Source of the DNA: an uncultured Faecalibacterium sp.
Lineage (GTDB): Bacteria > Bacillota > Clostridia > Oscillospirales > Ruminococcaceae
NCBI GenBank assembly: GCA_937907025.1
Contig: CALESJ010000004.1
Location: 1-64,000, forward strand
DNA: 64,000 nucleotides
Direction of reading: 5' to 3'
The notes under the pieces were generated by a model. The model did no database searches. It was not told the DNA's origin and saw only the letters and a program-made list of their open reading frames with translations. Positions 24,720-32,798 of the stretch are shown piece by piece; position 1 is the first letter of the stretch, and the number at the start of each line of letters is the position of its first letter. The translations under genes were made by a program, and so were the position numbers.

Positions 24720-26126
24720 TTACGCCTGTTCGTAACCTTTGCTGCGGATCACATTCACAACCTGATCCACATATTTCTGGCAGATTTCTTTGCTGGGCGC
24801 TTCCACCATCACGCGGACCAGCGGTTCGGTACCGGATTCACGCACCAGGATGCGGCCGGTATCCCCCAGCTCAGCAGCCACGGTCTGAACGGCAGCCTGC
24901 ACGTCCGGGTCGTTCTGGGCGGCAGCCTTATCGGTGACCTTGACGTTTTCCAGTACCTGCGGATAGATGGCCAGAGGCGCAGCCAGTTCGCTCATGGGCT
25001 TCTTGCGGGCCATCATAACTTCCATCAGCTTCAAGCTGGTCAGGATGCCGTCACCGGTGGAGGCGTATTTGGAGAAGATGATGTGGCCGCTCTGCTCACC
25101 GCCGATACGGCTGCCGTGCTGCTGCATATACTCATAAACGTACTTGTCGCCCACAGCGGTCTTGGCGTAGTCGATGTCCAGTTCATCGAATGCCTTGTAC
25201 AGGCCGAAGTTGGACATAACCGTGGTGACCACGGTGTTGGTGACCAGCTTGCCGCGTTCCTTCATATAACGGCCGTAGATATACAGGATATGGTCGCCGG
25301 TGACCACATTGCCCTTTTCATCCACGCACAGGCAGCGGTCGGCATCGCCGTCGTAAGCAAAGCCCACATCCAGGCCCTTTTCCAGCACAAACTTCTGCAG
25401 ACCCTCAATATGCGTGGAACCGGCGTTCAGGTTGATGTTCAGGCCGTTGGGTTCGGCGTTGATGACGTAGGTAGTGGCACCCAGGGCGTCAAACACCGCC
25501 TTGGCGATATTCCAGCTGGAGCCGTTGGCACAGTCCAGGCCGACCTTGACACCGCGGAAGCTGTACATGCCCAGGCTGATCAGGTAGCCGATATAGCGGT
25601 TGCGGCCGGAGATATAGTCCACGGTGCAGCCGATCTTGTCGCGGTGGGCAAAGGGCAGTTCATCCCACTTCTGGCCGAAGGCTTCCAGATTGCCATCCAG
25701 ATAGGCTTCCACCAGCGAGATGGTTTCCTCATCCATCTTTTCACCCTGGCCGTTGATGAGCTTGATGCCGTTATCATAGTACGGGTTGTGGGAAGCGGAA
25801 ATCATGATACCGCAGTCAAAATTGTCCACGCGGGCAATGTAGGCCACAGACGGGGTGGTGGTGACATGCAGCAGGTAGGCATCCGCGCCGGAAGCCACCA
25901 GACCGCCAACCAGACTGTATTCAAACATATAGCTGGAACGGCGGGTGTCTTTGCCGATGACGATGCGTGCCGGTCCCTGCTGGGGCGCCAGGCCTTCCTC
26001 CGCAGCACGGCGGCGCTTTTCATTATAATACCAGCCCAGGAACCGCCCCACCTTATAGGCATGGTCAGCGGTCAGGGTGATGTTGGCTTCTCCGCGGAAG
26101 CCGTCAGTGCCAAAATATTTACCCAT
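24720..26126 (-). CDS. glmM: Phosphoglucosamine mutase GlmM
   Basis: It converts glucosamine-6-phosphate to glucosamine-1-phosphate for peptidoglycan precursor synthesis. The 468-residue protein starts KYFGTDGFRGEAN. The phosphoserine is in GIMISASHNPYYDNG (about S112), the magnesium loop is YDGDADRCL, the sugar-binding loop is GGEQSGHI, and the phosphate loop RESGTEPLVRVM is near the end. It is somewhat longer than many GlmM (about 445), with a small charged insertion NEKRRRAAEEG near residue 35. It has its own promoter and no obvious partner gene. Confidence 0.95.
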   Translation of the reverse strand: MGKYFGTDGFRGEANITLTADHAYKVGRFLGWYYNEKRRRAAEEGLAPQQGPARIVIGKDTRRSSYMFEYSLVGGLVASGADAYLLHVTTTPSVAYIARVDNFDCGIMISASHNPYYDNGIKLINGQGEKMDEETISLVEAYLDGNLEAFGQKWDELPFAHRDKIGCTVDYISGRNRYIGYLISLGMYSFRGVKVGLDCANGSSWNIAKAVFDALGATTYVINAEPNGLNINLNAGSTHIEGLQKFVLEKGLDVGFAYDGDADRCLCVDEKGNVVTGDHILYIYGRYMKERGKLVTNTVVTTVMSNFGLYKAFDELDIDYAKTAVGDKYVYEYMQQHGSRIGGEQSGHIIFSKYASTGDGILTSLKLMEVMMARKKPMSELAAPLAIYPQVLENVKVTDKAAAQNDPDVQAAVQTVAAELGDTGRILVRESGTEPLVRVMVEAPSKEICQKYVDQVVNVIRSKGYEQA

Positions 26127-26199
26127 TGTGTTCCCCTTTCAGGTGATACAAAGCATATTTGAACCGCGGGCGCCTGGGCGCACAGCGTCGGTTTTTCCT

Positions 26200-26228
26200 A
26201 TTGTATCGCATATACAGCCAAATGTCCA
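26200..26228 (-). promoter_or_regulatory. Promoter of glmM
   Basis: On the minus strand TGGACA (26223-26228) and TACAAT (26200-26205) have 17-nt spacing. This leaves a leader of about 65 nt before the glmM ATG. Confidence 0.7.
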
Positions 26229-26408
26229 GCAACCGAAACAGGAATGAGTGAACATTCCCGATTTTATGCACATATGGTGCAGACATCGGCCTTTCATAAA
26301 AGGATATGCTGTATATTCTTATTTTCATGCAATGATTGATGAAAAATTCCCGCTGACGCACAACAAAAAAACACCCGCCCTCCTTGTGGATGGCAGATGC
26401 TGTATGCT

Positions 26409-27257
26409 TTATTCGGAAACCGGCGGGGCGTCGTCGTAACCTTCCAGGAAGGTATGTGCCACACCATGGGACTTATAGCCCGGGACTGTATCCAGGCAAA
26501 CGGAATGCAGGGCGCTGAAGATGTTGTTTTCGATGTTGGGGTTGGTCTTTTTCAGTTCCCGCAGCAGGGTTTTGATCTCCTGCCGTTTGGAAGCCCCGGG
26601 TTCATCGCTGCGAGCCGTCATCCGGCAGGCACACTGCAAAAAATGCAGGTCGTGATACCGGGTCCAGGCGATGATATCCTGCTCCTTGATACAGTAAAGC
26701 GGGCGGATCAGCTCCATACCGGGGAAGTTCTTGCTGTGCAGTTTGGGCGGCATTCCCTGCAGCTGCGCCCCGTAGAACATGCTCATGACAGCGGTTTCGA
26801 TGACATCGTTCAGGTGGTGGCCCAGGGCAATTTTGTTGCAACCCATGAGCTGGGCCTGTTTGTACAGATGTCCCCGGCGCATGCGGGCGCACAGATAGCA
26901 GGGGTTGCGGTCGGTGTTGTAGGCCGTGTCAAAAATATCCGTTTCAAATACCGTGATGGGAATATTCAGCAGGCGGGCGTTATCCTCGATCTGGCGGCGG
27001 TTTTCCGGTGCATAACCCGGGTCCATGACCAGGAACTTGAGCTCAAAGGGCACTTCGGTATGGCGGTGCAGTTCCTGCATGAGTTTGGCCAGCAGCATGG
27101 AGTCCTTGCCGCCGGAGATGCACACGGCCACCCGGTCCCCTTCCTGTACCAGTTCATACCGCTTGATGGCAGCCACGAAAGGGTTCCAAAGCTGTTTGCG
27201 GTATTTCTTGATGAGGCTGCGCTCGATCAGTTCATAGGGCTGCAGTTCACGGGGCAT
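26409..27257 (-). CDS. ttcA: tRNA 2-thiocytidine biosynthesis protein, TtcA family
   Basis: This 282-residue PP-loop ATPase thiolates tRNA. The ATP-pyrophosphatase loop is CISGGKDSMLLAKLM near residues 48-62. Family cysteines occur in NPCYLCARMRRGHLY (CxxC), with a later Cys in LQCACRMT, the set that holds the 4Fe-4S cluster in TtcA. GHHLNDVIET is the conserved nucleotide-site motif. Many Clostridia TtcA-like proteins have not had their target base proven. The start overlaps the end of tcdA by 11 nt, so two tRNA-modification genes are coupled. Confidence 0.9.
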   Translation of the reverse strand: MPRELQPYELIERSLIKKYRKQLWNPFVAAIKRYELVQEGDRVAVCISGGKDSMLLAKLMQELHRHTEVPFELKFLVMDPGYAPENRRQIEDNARLLNIPITVFETDIFDTAYNTDRNPCYLCARMRRGHLYKQAQLMGCNKIALGHHLNDVIETAVMSMFYGAQLQGMPPKLHSKNFPGMELIRPLYCIKEQDIIAWTRYHDLHFLQCACRMTARSDEPGASKRQEIKTLLRELKKTNPNIENNIFSALHSVCLDTVPGYKSHGVAHTFLEGYDDAPPVSE

Positions 27258-28017
27258 CCTGCGTCACCTCCTGATCAGCGAGTTCCGGCCAGTCGGCCAG
27301 GTCTTTGATGACTACCCCTGCCAGAATCAGCCCGGCCACCGGCGGCACAAAGGCGTTGGAACCGGGGGTAAACCGCTTGCCGGAACCGGCACGGGCGGTA
27401 TCCAGGCTGCCGCCGCTCTGGGCGGGAACCGCATGGGGTGTTTCTTTGGAGTAGACCACCTTGAGGGCCTTCACGCCCCGTTTGCGGCACTGAGTACGCA
27501 TGGCACGGGCCAACGGGCAGACCGAGGTGGCATACAGATCCGCCACCTCAAAAGCGGTGGGGTCCATCTTTCCGGCGGCACCCATGGAACTGATGACCGG
27601 CACCCCGGCCTGCTGGGCCAGCACTGCCAGCTCCACCTTGGCACTGACCGTATCAATGGCATCGACCACATAATCGAAGGCGGAGAAGTCAAACTGTGCT
27701 GCAGTATCCGGGCCGAAAAAGACACGATGGGTATGGACCACGGCGTCCGGGTTGATGGAATGGATTCGCTCGGCGAAAACTTCCACCTTGGGACGGCCGA
27801 TGGTTTCGTGCGTGGCAATGATCTGCCGGTTCAGGTTGGTCAGGCAGACCTCATCGTCGTCGATCAGGTCCAGGGTGCCCACGCCGCTGCGGGCCAGCGC
27901 CTCCACGGCATAGCCGCCCACACCGCCTACGCCGAACACGGCCACCCGGGCATTCTGCAGGCGCTGCATGCCCGCCTCTCCCAGCATGGTGCGGGTGCGG
28001 GAAAACTGGTCGATCAT
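27247..28017 (-). CDS. tcdA: tRNA threonylcarbamoyladenosine dehydratase TcdA (CsdL, E1-like)
   Basis: It cyclises t6A37 to ct6A in ANN-decoding tRNAs using ATP. This 256-residue ThiF/MoeB/E1-like protein has N-terminus QFSRTRTMLGEAGMQRLQNA, nucleotide motif VAVFGVGGVGGYAVEAL, adenylation region DDDEVCLTNLNRQI and YVVDAIDTVSAKVEL. The ATG at 28017 follows AGGAGGG. Another t6A-route gene, mtaB, is found at 44.5 kb. Confidence 0.93.
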   Translation of the reverse strand: MIDQFSRTRTMLGEAGMQRLQNARVAVFGVGGVGGYAVEALARSGVGTLDLIDDDEVCLTNLNRQIIATHETIGRPKVEVFAERIHSINPDAVVHTHRVFFGPDTAAQFDFSAFDYVVDAIDTVSAKVELAVLAQQAGVPVISSMGAAGKMDPTAFEVADLYATSVCPLARAMRTQCRKRGVKALKVVYSKETPHAVPAQSGGSLDTARAGSGKRFTPGSNAFVPPVAGLILAGVVIKDLADWPELADQEVTQDAP

Positions 28018-28110
28018 GGGGTTTTGCCCTCCTAAATCCTACAAATTCTGTTGGTCATTGTAGCATGCGGGCCGTACAGTGTCAAGGCAAACGGCCCGCC
28101 GGGTAACCGA

Positions 28111-28165
28111 CAAAAAGGCAGACACAGCGAAGGAAAGCGTTTTATCGCCACCCACCGTGTCTGCC
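28111..28165 (-). terminator. Terminator of the feo operon
   Basis: The arms GGCAGACAC (28117-28125) and GTGTCTGCC (28157-28165) enclose a longer loop and are followed on the minus strand by TTTTTG. It lies just after the Cys-rich peptide gene. Confidence 0.75.
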
Positions 28166-28190
28166 CATATGGAAACTTTTTTAATCCGGT

Positions 28191-28385
28191 TCAGTTGCGG
28201 GATTCGGGCTTGCTGTGGGCACAGCCGCAGGAGCACCCGGAGCAGCCCGAGCAGCCGCCGCAAGAGCAGGAGTGTTTGCCCTCCCGCTTATCACGAATCA
28301 TTTTATACACAGCCAGGCCCAATGCAGCGAGCACCAGCAGTGCCACCACGATGGTGGCCAGATTGCTTCCCAGAAATGCCAGCAT
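28191..28385 (-). CDS. FeoB-associated Cys-rich membrane peptide
   Basis: A 64-residue protein with one N-terminal membrane helix (residues about 8-28, LATIVVALLVLAALGLAVYK), a short basic linker, then the cysteine-rich tail CSCGGCSGCSGCSCGC. This matches the small proteins often encoded after feoB. Their role is unproven; iron or redox sensing and FeoB stabilisation have been proposed by analogy with FeoC. The ATG follows AAGGAGGGG. It is the last gene of the feo operon. Confidence 0.88.
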   Translation of the reverse strand: MLAFLGSNLATIVVALLVLAALGLAVYKMIRDKREGKHSCSCGGCSGCSGCSCGCAHSKPESRN

Positions 28386-28426
28386 GGCAACCCCTCCTTA
28401 TAATGGTATATGGATAAAAAAAGCGG

Positions 28427-30637
28427 TTATTCGGCAGCCACTGCGTCCCGCACATGCAGGCGAAGTTTTTCTTCTCCGTGGGGATTGGGCCGCACCACCA
28501 GGTACATGAGTCCCGCCAGCGCAGCCACCGCCATAACGGTGAAGATGCTGAAGGTGGCCTCGCCGGTGACCAGACCGCCCAGCTGATAGACGATCATGGA
28601 AATGACGTAGGCAAACGCGCACATATAGCCGATGGCACCCAGGGTCCAGCGGGTGTTGTTCATTTCCCGCTTGATGGCACCCATGGCCGCGAAGCAGGGC
28701 GCGCACAGCAGATTAAAGATCATGAAACTGTACGCCCGCACGGCACCGAAATCTGCTGCCACTGCGCTCCAGATGGGGCTTGAGTCCTGCATCAGATCGG
28801 TGTCACCGGCGTAATTATACAACACACCGAAGGTATTGACAACTTCTTCCTTGGCAATCAGGCCGGTGACGGTGGCGACGGTGGCCTTCCAGGCCATATC
28901 CCCCATCCAGCCCAGAGGGTAGAAAATCCAGGCAATGGCGTTGCCGATGACCGCCAGCAGCGAGTGGTTGTTATCCTCCACCGCTGTGAAAGTCCCGTCC
29001 ACAAAGCCGTAGCCCTGCAGGAACCACAGCACCACCGAGGACACCAGAATCACGGTGCCGGCCCGCTTGATGAAGGACCAGCCACGCTCCCAGGTAGCAC
29101 GCAGCACATTGCCCCAGGCAGGCACATGGTAGGCGGGCAGCTCCATCACGAAAGGCGCCGGGTCCCCGGCAAAGGCCTTACACTTTTTGAGCATGATGCC
29201 GGAGATGACCACCGCCGCGATTCCGATAAAGAAGGCCGAGGTAGCCACAAAGGGATTGCCCCCGAAAACGGCACCTGCAAACAGACCGATGATGGGCAGC
29301 TTGGCGCCGCAGGGAATGAAACCGGTGGTCATGATGGTCATCTTGCGGTCCCGGTCGGATTCAATGGTACGGGTGGCCATGATGCCGGGCACACCGCAGC
29401 CGGTGGCCACCAGCAGCGGGATAAAGCTCTTGCCGGACAGGCCGAAGCGGCGAAAGATGCGGTCCATGACGAAAGCCACGCGGGCCATATAGCCCACATC
29501 CTCCAGAATCGCCAGCAGGAAGCAGAGCACCAGAATCTGGGGCACAAAGCCCAGCACCGCCCCCACACCGGCCACGATACCGTCCTGAATCAGACCGTAC
29601 AGCCAATGGGCCACCACCGGCTCGCCCTGGGCGTTGAGCAGCAGCTTGTCGAACAGTCCGGGAACGATTTCTCCGAACAAGACATCGTTGGCCCAGTCGG
29701 TGCCTTTGGTTCCGATAGAGAAAGCAAACCCACCCATGGCGATGGAGTAAATGACCCCCATGATGACCACAAAAATGGGCAGAGCCAGAATCCGGTTGGT
29801 TACGATGCGGTCGATTCGGTCGGAGGTCGTCATGTCGCCGGTACGGGCCTTCCGATGCACGGCCTTCTCCACCACGCGGCTGATATAAGCGTACCGCTGG
29901 TTGGTGATGATGCTCTCGGCATCATCGTCCATCTCGGCTTCACAATCCCGGATATGGGCATCCAGGTGGTCCAGCGTCGCGGCATCCAATCCCAGTTCCT
30001 GCTGGACCCGCTCATCCCGCTCAAACAGCTTGACGGCGTACCAGCGCAGGAAGCGGGCATCCACCCGGCCCTGGATGCTTTCCTCAATATGGGCCAGGGC
30101 GTGTTCCACACTGCCGGTAAAGACGTGGGGCAATTCACCTGGATGGTCTGAACGGGCAGCTTGCATCGCCATTTCGGCAGCTTTGGTGCAGCCCTCCCCT
30201 TTCAGTGCGCTGATCTCGACGGCTTCACACCCCAGCTCACGGCTGAGCTTTGCCAGGTCGATACGGTCGCCGTTCTTGCGCACCAGGTCGATCATATTCA
30301 CCGCCATGACCACCGGAATGCCCAGTTCGATGAGCTGGGTGGTCAGGTAAAGGTTCCGCTCGATGTTGGTGCCGTCAATGATGTTCAGGATGACATCCGG
30401 CTTCTCGGTGACCAGATAGCCCCGGGCCACCACCTCCTCCAGCGTGTACGGGGAGAGGGAGTAAATTCCCGGCAGGTCCTGTATGACCACGTCCTTGTGG
30501 CCTTTCAGGCTGCCTTCTTTCTTTTCCACCGTAACACCGGGCCAGTTGCCCACATACTGGTTGGAGCCGGTCAGATCGTTGAACAGGGTCGTTTTGCCGC
30601 AGTTCGGATTGCCGGCCAGTGCGATTTTAATACCCAT
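28427..30637 (-). CDS. feoB: Ferrous iron transporter FeoB
   Basis: This inner-membrane Fe(II) transporter has a cytosolic G domain and is 736 residues long. G1 is GNPNCGKTTLFN at residues 9-20, G3 is DLPGIYSL, and G4 is MAVNMIDLV. The membrane part has two Gate-type repeats, with the conserved Cys in LLVATGCGVPGIMATR and the second Gate segment GFIPCGAKLPIIG. Helices continue to the C-terminus, which ends in RLHVRDAVAAE. An iron-regulator palindrome lies 42 nt upstream of the ATG, in the feoA-feoB gap. Confidence 0.97.
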   Translation of the reverse strand: MGIKIALAGNPNCGKTTLFNDLTGSNQYVGNWPGVTVEKKEGSLKGHKDVVIQDLPGIYSLSPYTLEEVVARGYLVTEKPDVILNIIDGTNIERNLYLTTQLIELGIPVVMAVNMIDLVRKNGDRIDLAKLSRELGCEAVEISALKGEGCTKAAEMAMQAARSDHPGELPHVFTGSVEHALAHIEESIQGRVDARFLRWYAVKLFERDERVQQELGLDAATLDHLDAHIRDCEAEMDDDAESIITNQRYAYISRVVEKAVHRKARTGDMTTSDRIDRIVTNRILALPIFVVIMGVIYSIAMGGFAFSIGTKGTDWANDVLFGEIVPGLFDKLLLNAQGEPVVAHWLYGLIQDGIVAGVGAVLGFVPQILVLCFLLAILEDVGYMARVAFVMDRIFRRFGLSGKSFIPLLVATGCGVPGIMATRTIESDRDRKMTIMTTGFIPCGAKLPIIGLFAGAVFGGNPFVATSAFFIGIAAVVISGIMLKKCKAFAGDPAPFVMELPAYHVPAWGNVLRATWERGWSFIKRAGTVILVSSVVLWFLQGYGFVDGTFTAVEDNNHSLLAVIGNAIAWIFYPLGWMGDMAWKATVATVTGLIAKEEVVNTFGVLYNYAGDTDLMQDSSPIWSAVAADFGAVRAYSFMIFNLLCAPCFAAMGAIKREMNNTRWTLGAIGYMCAFAYVISMIVYQLGGLVTGEATFSIFTVMAVAALAGLMYLVVRPNPHGEEKLRLHVRDAVAAE

Positions 30638-30678
30638 GTGCGATATTCCCCTTTTCTGTCATAGCAATCAGCGCAAAA

Positions 30679-30694
30679 GTTAGTAAATGCTAAC
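30679..30694. promoter_or_regulatory. Iron-regulator operator, site 1 (upstream of feoB)
   Basis: The 16-bp palindrome GTTAGTAAATGCTAAC matches the motif GTTAG-N6-CTAAC found at four other places in this window. It lies inside the feo operon between feoA and feoB, suggesting an internal regulated promoter. I could not identify clear promoter boxes here. Confidence 0.75.
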
Positions 30695-30733
30695 TATCAA
30701 GCCTGAAATCAGGCGGTCTGTTCAACCGCCCAT

Positions 30734-30955
30734 TTATATCAGTTCCACCATTTCGGCATCCGCTTTACGAATGCTGAGCTCATATCCCCGGATATTCAGT
30801 TCCATGGGGTCGCCCAGGGGCGCCACCTTGCGCACCAGGATCTGAACACCTTTGGTCAGCCCCATATCCATGATACGGCGGCGCACAGGACCTTCCCCAT
30901 GTACCCGGGCCACGGTGACAGTATCCCCCACCCTGGCATCTTTCAGCGTTTTCAT
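30734..30955 (-). CDS. feoA: FeoA family ferrous iron transport accessory protein
   Basis: A 73-residue SH3-like FeoA. It has the typical RRRIMDMGLTKG core followed by IRGYELSIRKADAEMVEL. FeoA proteins bind the FeoB G domain and support transport. I start at the ATG at 30955, which follows GGAGGAGG, rather than at the longer upstream option. It lies between a second feoA-like gene and feoB. Confidence 0.93.
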   Translation of the reverse strand: MKTLKDARVGDTVTVARVHGEGPVRRRIMDMGLTKGVQILVRKVAPLGDPMELNIRGYELSIRKADAEMVELI

Positions 30956-31004
30956 TGCCTTGCCTCCTCCATACAATAATCTATTGCCTGCAGGTTTGCC
31001 CTGC

Positions 31005-31220
31005 TCAGCTTACCAGAATCCGGTTGGCCATCGTCTTGTCCAGTGCCACACGGCTGTCCCGTACCTGCAAAATCAGGTTGCCGGACAGCTCACTGACAAT
31101 GATCAGCTCGGTATCCAGCACAAAGCCCAATTCTGCCAGGTGGCGGCGCACTTCATCCTGTCCGGTAATCCGGCGGATGGTATATCGTTCCCCGGGTTTT
31201 CCCATGGTGATGGGCATCAT
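31005..31220 (-). CDS. feoA: Second FeoA-domain protein (first gene of the feo operon)
   Basis: A protein of about 71 residues with the FeoA pattern: ITGQDEVRRHLAELGFVLDT, then ELIIVSELSGNLILQVRDSR and VALDKTMANRILVS at the end. It is divergent from the feoA at 30734. Tandem feoA genes are common in Clostridia. The start is uncertain, with two adjacent ATGs (31220 and 31217). The regulator-box promoter lies about 80 nt upstream. Confidence 0.88.
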   Translation of the reverse strand: MMPITMGKPGERYTIRRITGQDEVRRHLAELGFVLDTELIIVSELSGNLILQVRDSRVALDKTMANRILVS

Positions 31221-31276
31221 TGCCTTTGCCTTCTTTCTGCTTTTCCACAACGCAAACGCCTTTGTCTGCGCCACGA

Positions 31277-31292
31277 GTTAGTTTGTGCTAAC
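31277..31292. promoter_or_regulatory. Iron-regulator operator, site 2 (feo promoter)
   Basis: GTTAGTTTGTGCTAAC is an exact match to the motif. On the minus strand it lies about 10-25 nt downstream of the predicted feo transcription start, where a bound repressor would block elongation. Confidence 0.82.
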
Positions 31293-31307
31293 GTTTGGAT
31301 TGTTTGC

Positions 31308-31336
31308 AGTTTATCATCACTAACTTCAAATGTCAA
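31308..31336 (-). promoter_or_regulatory. Promoter of the feo operon
   Basis: On the minus strand TTGACA (31331-31336) and TAAACT (31308-31313) are 17 nt apart. Operator site 2 sits just downstream. Confidence 0.75.
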
Positions 31337-31345
31337 TACTTTTTC

Positions 31346-31374
31346 TTGCATTTCAGGTTAGTTTGTGCTAATGT
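31346..31374 (+). promoter_or_regulatory. Promoter of the DtxR/MntR-type regulator, with embedded operator
   Basis: TTGCAT (31346-31351) and TAATGT (31369-31374) are 17 nt apart. The operator GTTAGTTTGTGCTAAT (31357-31372, one mismatch at the last base) fills the spacer and overlaps the -10, the classic layout for autorepression. Confidence 0.75.
31357..31372. promoter_or_regulatory. Iron-regulator operator, site 3 (regulator promoter)
   Basis: GTTAGTTTGTGCTAAT shares 15 of 16 bases with site 2. It lies between the -35 and -10 of the regulator gene. Confidence 0.78.
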
Positions 31375-31407
31375 TTAGGTACAGATCAATAAAGAGAGGC
31401 CCTTTTT

Positions 31408-31785
31408 ATGAAGATTCACCAATCTGCCGAAGATTATCTGGAAAAGATTCTGATGATCCAAGAGCGCAAAGGCGAGGTTCATTCCATTGATATTGCCAAT
31501 GAACTGGGATTTTCCAAGCCCAGTGTGAGCGTGGCCATGAAGAATCTGCGCCTGGCGGGGTACATTTCCATGGATGGCAATGGCTGCATCACGCTGGAGG
31601 CGCCGGGCTATGAAGTTGCCACCCGCATTTATCAGCGGCACAAGCTGCTGACCCATATTCTGACAGCTTTAGGTGTAAGCGAGGAAACCGCCGCCGAAGA
31701 CGCCTGCAAGATCGAGCACGACCTGAGTCCTGAAACCTTTGACCGCCTGGCCGAGTATGCCAGGAAGCATTTCCCCGAAGAATAA
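31408..31785 (+). CDS. Metal-dependent transcriptional regulator, DtxR/MntR family
   Basis: A 125-residue protein with an N-terminal winged helix (HQSAEDYLEKILMI, then VHSIDIANELGFSKPSVSVA as the helix-turn-helix and GYISMDGNGCITL as the wing). The dimerisation/metal domain has HKLLTHILTALGV, AEDACKIEHDLSPETFD and a closing YARKHFPEE. It lacks the C-terminal SH3-like domain of DtxR, so it resembles MntR-length members. Conserved metal ligands are present (His, Glu, Cys in the DACKIEHDLS region). Divergent placement next to feo, together with the shared operators, indicates an Fe(II)-responsive repressor that represses itself. Manganese cannot be excluded as co-repressor. Confidence 0.9.
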   Translation: MKIHQSAEDYLEKILMIQERKGEVHSIDIANELGFSKPSVSVAMKNLRLAGYISMDGNGCITLEAPGYEVATRIYQRHKLLTHILTALGVSEETAAEDACKIEHDLSPETFDRLAEYARKHFPEE

Positions 31786-31797
31786 TTTTTAAAAAAA

Positions 31798-31840
31798 ACA
31801 AAACCGGCGCCCGCACGGAGAGTCCACGGGCGCCGGTTTT
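31798..31840. terminator. Bidirectional terminator between the regulator and the DUF3793 gene
   Basis: A 14-bp perfect stem AAAACCGGCGCCCG/CGGGCGCCGGTTTT. The plus strand ends in TTTTGC. The minus strand ends in a longer U-rich run. Confidence 0.88.
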
Positions 31841-31922
31841 GCTGATTCGGAATGCCTTTATCAAAGAACGGCAGATGGCTGTGTGCCGCCTTTTTCAGGC
31901 AGGAAGAAAATCGAAGTAAAAT

Positions 31923-32489
31923 TCACGCAGCCACGGTGAGACGGGCCGGTGTGAAGCCGCTGCGGTAGCAACGCAGATACACGTCGGTGCATTTGCGGTA
32001 ACTGGCAAATCGGGCCCGGGCAGCGTCCGGGTCACCGTATGCCTTCCAGTAGCCTTTGCAGGTGTAGTTTTGGCCTTTGTGTTCCACAAACCCCACCACA
32101 TCCTCCAGCGGATAGCCGAGGAAGATTCCGATTTCATGGGGGAATTCCGCCTCAGTACACAGGCGCCGGGAAAGATGGTCCAGCTGCTGCCGCAATGATC
32201 CCTGCGGGTAGCCGGTCCGGCCCAGATATGCCTGCACCGCCGGGCTGCACAGGATGTCCCGCAGGCGGTTTGCCCGATAGACATAAATCAGAAATGCGGA
32301 CGTGTGCGGGCAAGCCTTGAGAATTTCAATCTGTACGCCCCGGGGATGCAACTGGGCCTGCCAGGCCGCAATGGTCGCTTCCATAACACGGGAATCCGGC
32401 TCGACCCAGCGAAACAGGTTGGCCGCTTTCAGGCCTGCCATAACCGGCGCACACTGGGTAATAAACGCGATGCCGAAATCTCTGCGCAT
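31923..32489 (-). CDS. DUF3793 family protein
   Basis: A 188-residue soluble protein of the DUF3793 family, recognisable from KACPHTSAFLIYVYRANRL, FPHEIGIFLGYPLEDVVGFV and the C-terminal YTCKGYWKAYGDPDAARARF. The family has no known biochemical role. Cysteines (ACPHT, CKGYW, RKCTD) and histidines are conserved-looking and could bind metal or a cofactor. Two copies of the iron-regulator palindrome lie upstream, one of them at the transcription start of a consensus promoter, so it is predicted to be co-regulated with feo. That suggests a role in low-iron metabolism. Confidence 0.85.
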   Translation of the reverse strand: MRRDFGIAFITQCAPVMAGLKAANLFRWVEPDSRVMEATIAAWQAQLHPRGVQIEILKACPHTSAFLIYVYRANRLRDILCSPAVQAYLGRTGYPQGSLRQQLDHLSRRLCTEAEFPHEIGIFLGYPLEDVVGFVEHKGQNYTCKGYWKAYGDPDAARARFASYRKCTDVYLRCYRSGFTPARLTVAA

Positions 32490-32518
32490 GCAGGAACCTC
32501 CTTTAGCTGTTTTGTATT

Positions 32519-32534
32519 GTTAGTTATTTCTAAC
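32519..32534. promoter_or_regulatory. Iron-regulator operator, site 4 (leader of the DUF3793 gene)
   Basis: GTTAGTTATTTCTAAC is an exact match to the GTTAG-N6-CTAAC motif. It lies about 30 nt upstream of the DUF3793 start codon, 58 nt from site 5. Confidence 0.8.
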
Positions 32535-32586
32535 CCTTGTAGGAAAAAATACGCCGCACTTATCCGAACAAGGAAAGATAGCAGCT

Positions 32587-32614
32587 CCGCAAGTTAGTTA
32601 TTTCTAACTTGCGG
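32587..32614. promoter_or_regulatory. Iron-regulator operator, site 5 (extended palindrome)
   Basis: The core GTTAGTTATTTCTAAC (32593-32608) is identical to site 4 and is embedded in a perfect palindrome with 11-bp arms (CCGCAAGTTAG and its complement). It covers the predicted transcription start of the DUF3793 gene. Confidence 0.82.
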
Positions 32615-32616
32615 AT

Positions 32617-32645
32617 ACTATATCATATCTCAGCCTTGCTGTCAA
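32617..32645 (-). promoter_or_regulatory. Promoter of the DUF3793 gene
   Basis: On the minus strand TTGACA (32640-32645) and TATAGT (32617-32622) have 17-nt spacing. The operator at 32593-32608 lies immediately downstream. The rest of the 309-nt gap 32490-32798 holds these sites and the promoter of the plus-strand cyclase. Confidence 0.82.
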
Positions 32646-32735
32646 GCTCGTTTTTCCTGTTTTTTCCTTGCAGACCCGTTATTGTCCCACCAGGGGGAAA
32701 TTCCGATATTGCATATGGTAATTCCTAAATCGGTA

Positions 32736-32744
32736 TGGTATACT
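32736..32744 (+). promoter_or_regulatory. Extended -10 promoter of the diguanylate cyclase gene
   Basis: TGG followed by TATACT (32739-32744) is an extended -10 element, about 55 nt before the start codon. No good -35 is seen at standard spacing. Confidence 0.5.
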
Positions 32745-32798
32745 GAATTCAATTGATCAGCACAGTATGATTCATCTTCTACGCAGAGGAGGTGCGGC

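Noticed and set aside
26340..26408. A possible terminator after ttcA
   Set aside because: There is a T-run on the minus strand but no convincing perfect stem before it; evidence was too weak to list.
32587..32614. The 28-bp palindrome as a transcription terminator for a gene on its right
   Set aside because: There is no U-run and no upstream minus-strand gene ending there. Its core is identical to the operator motif at four other sites.
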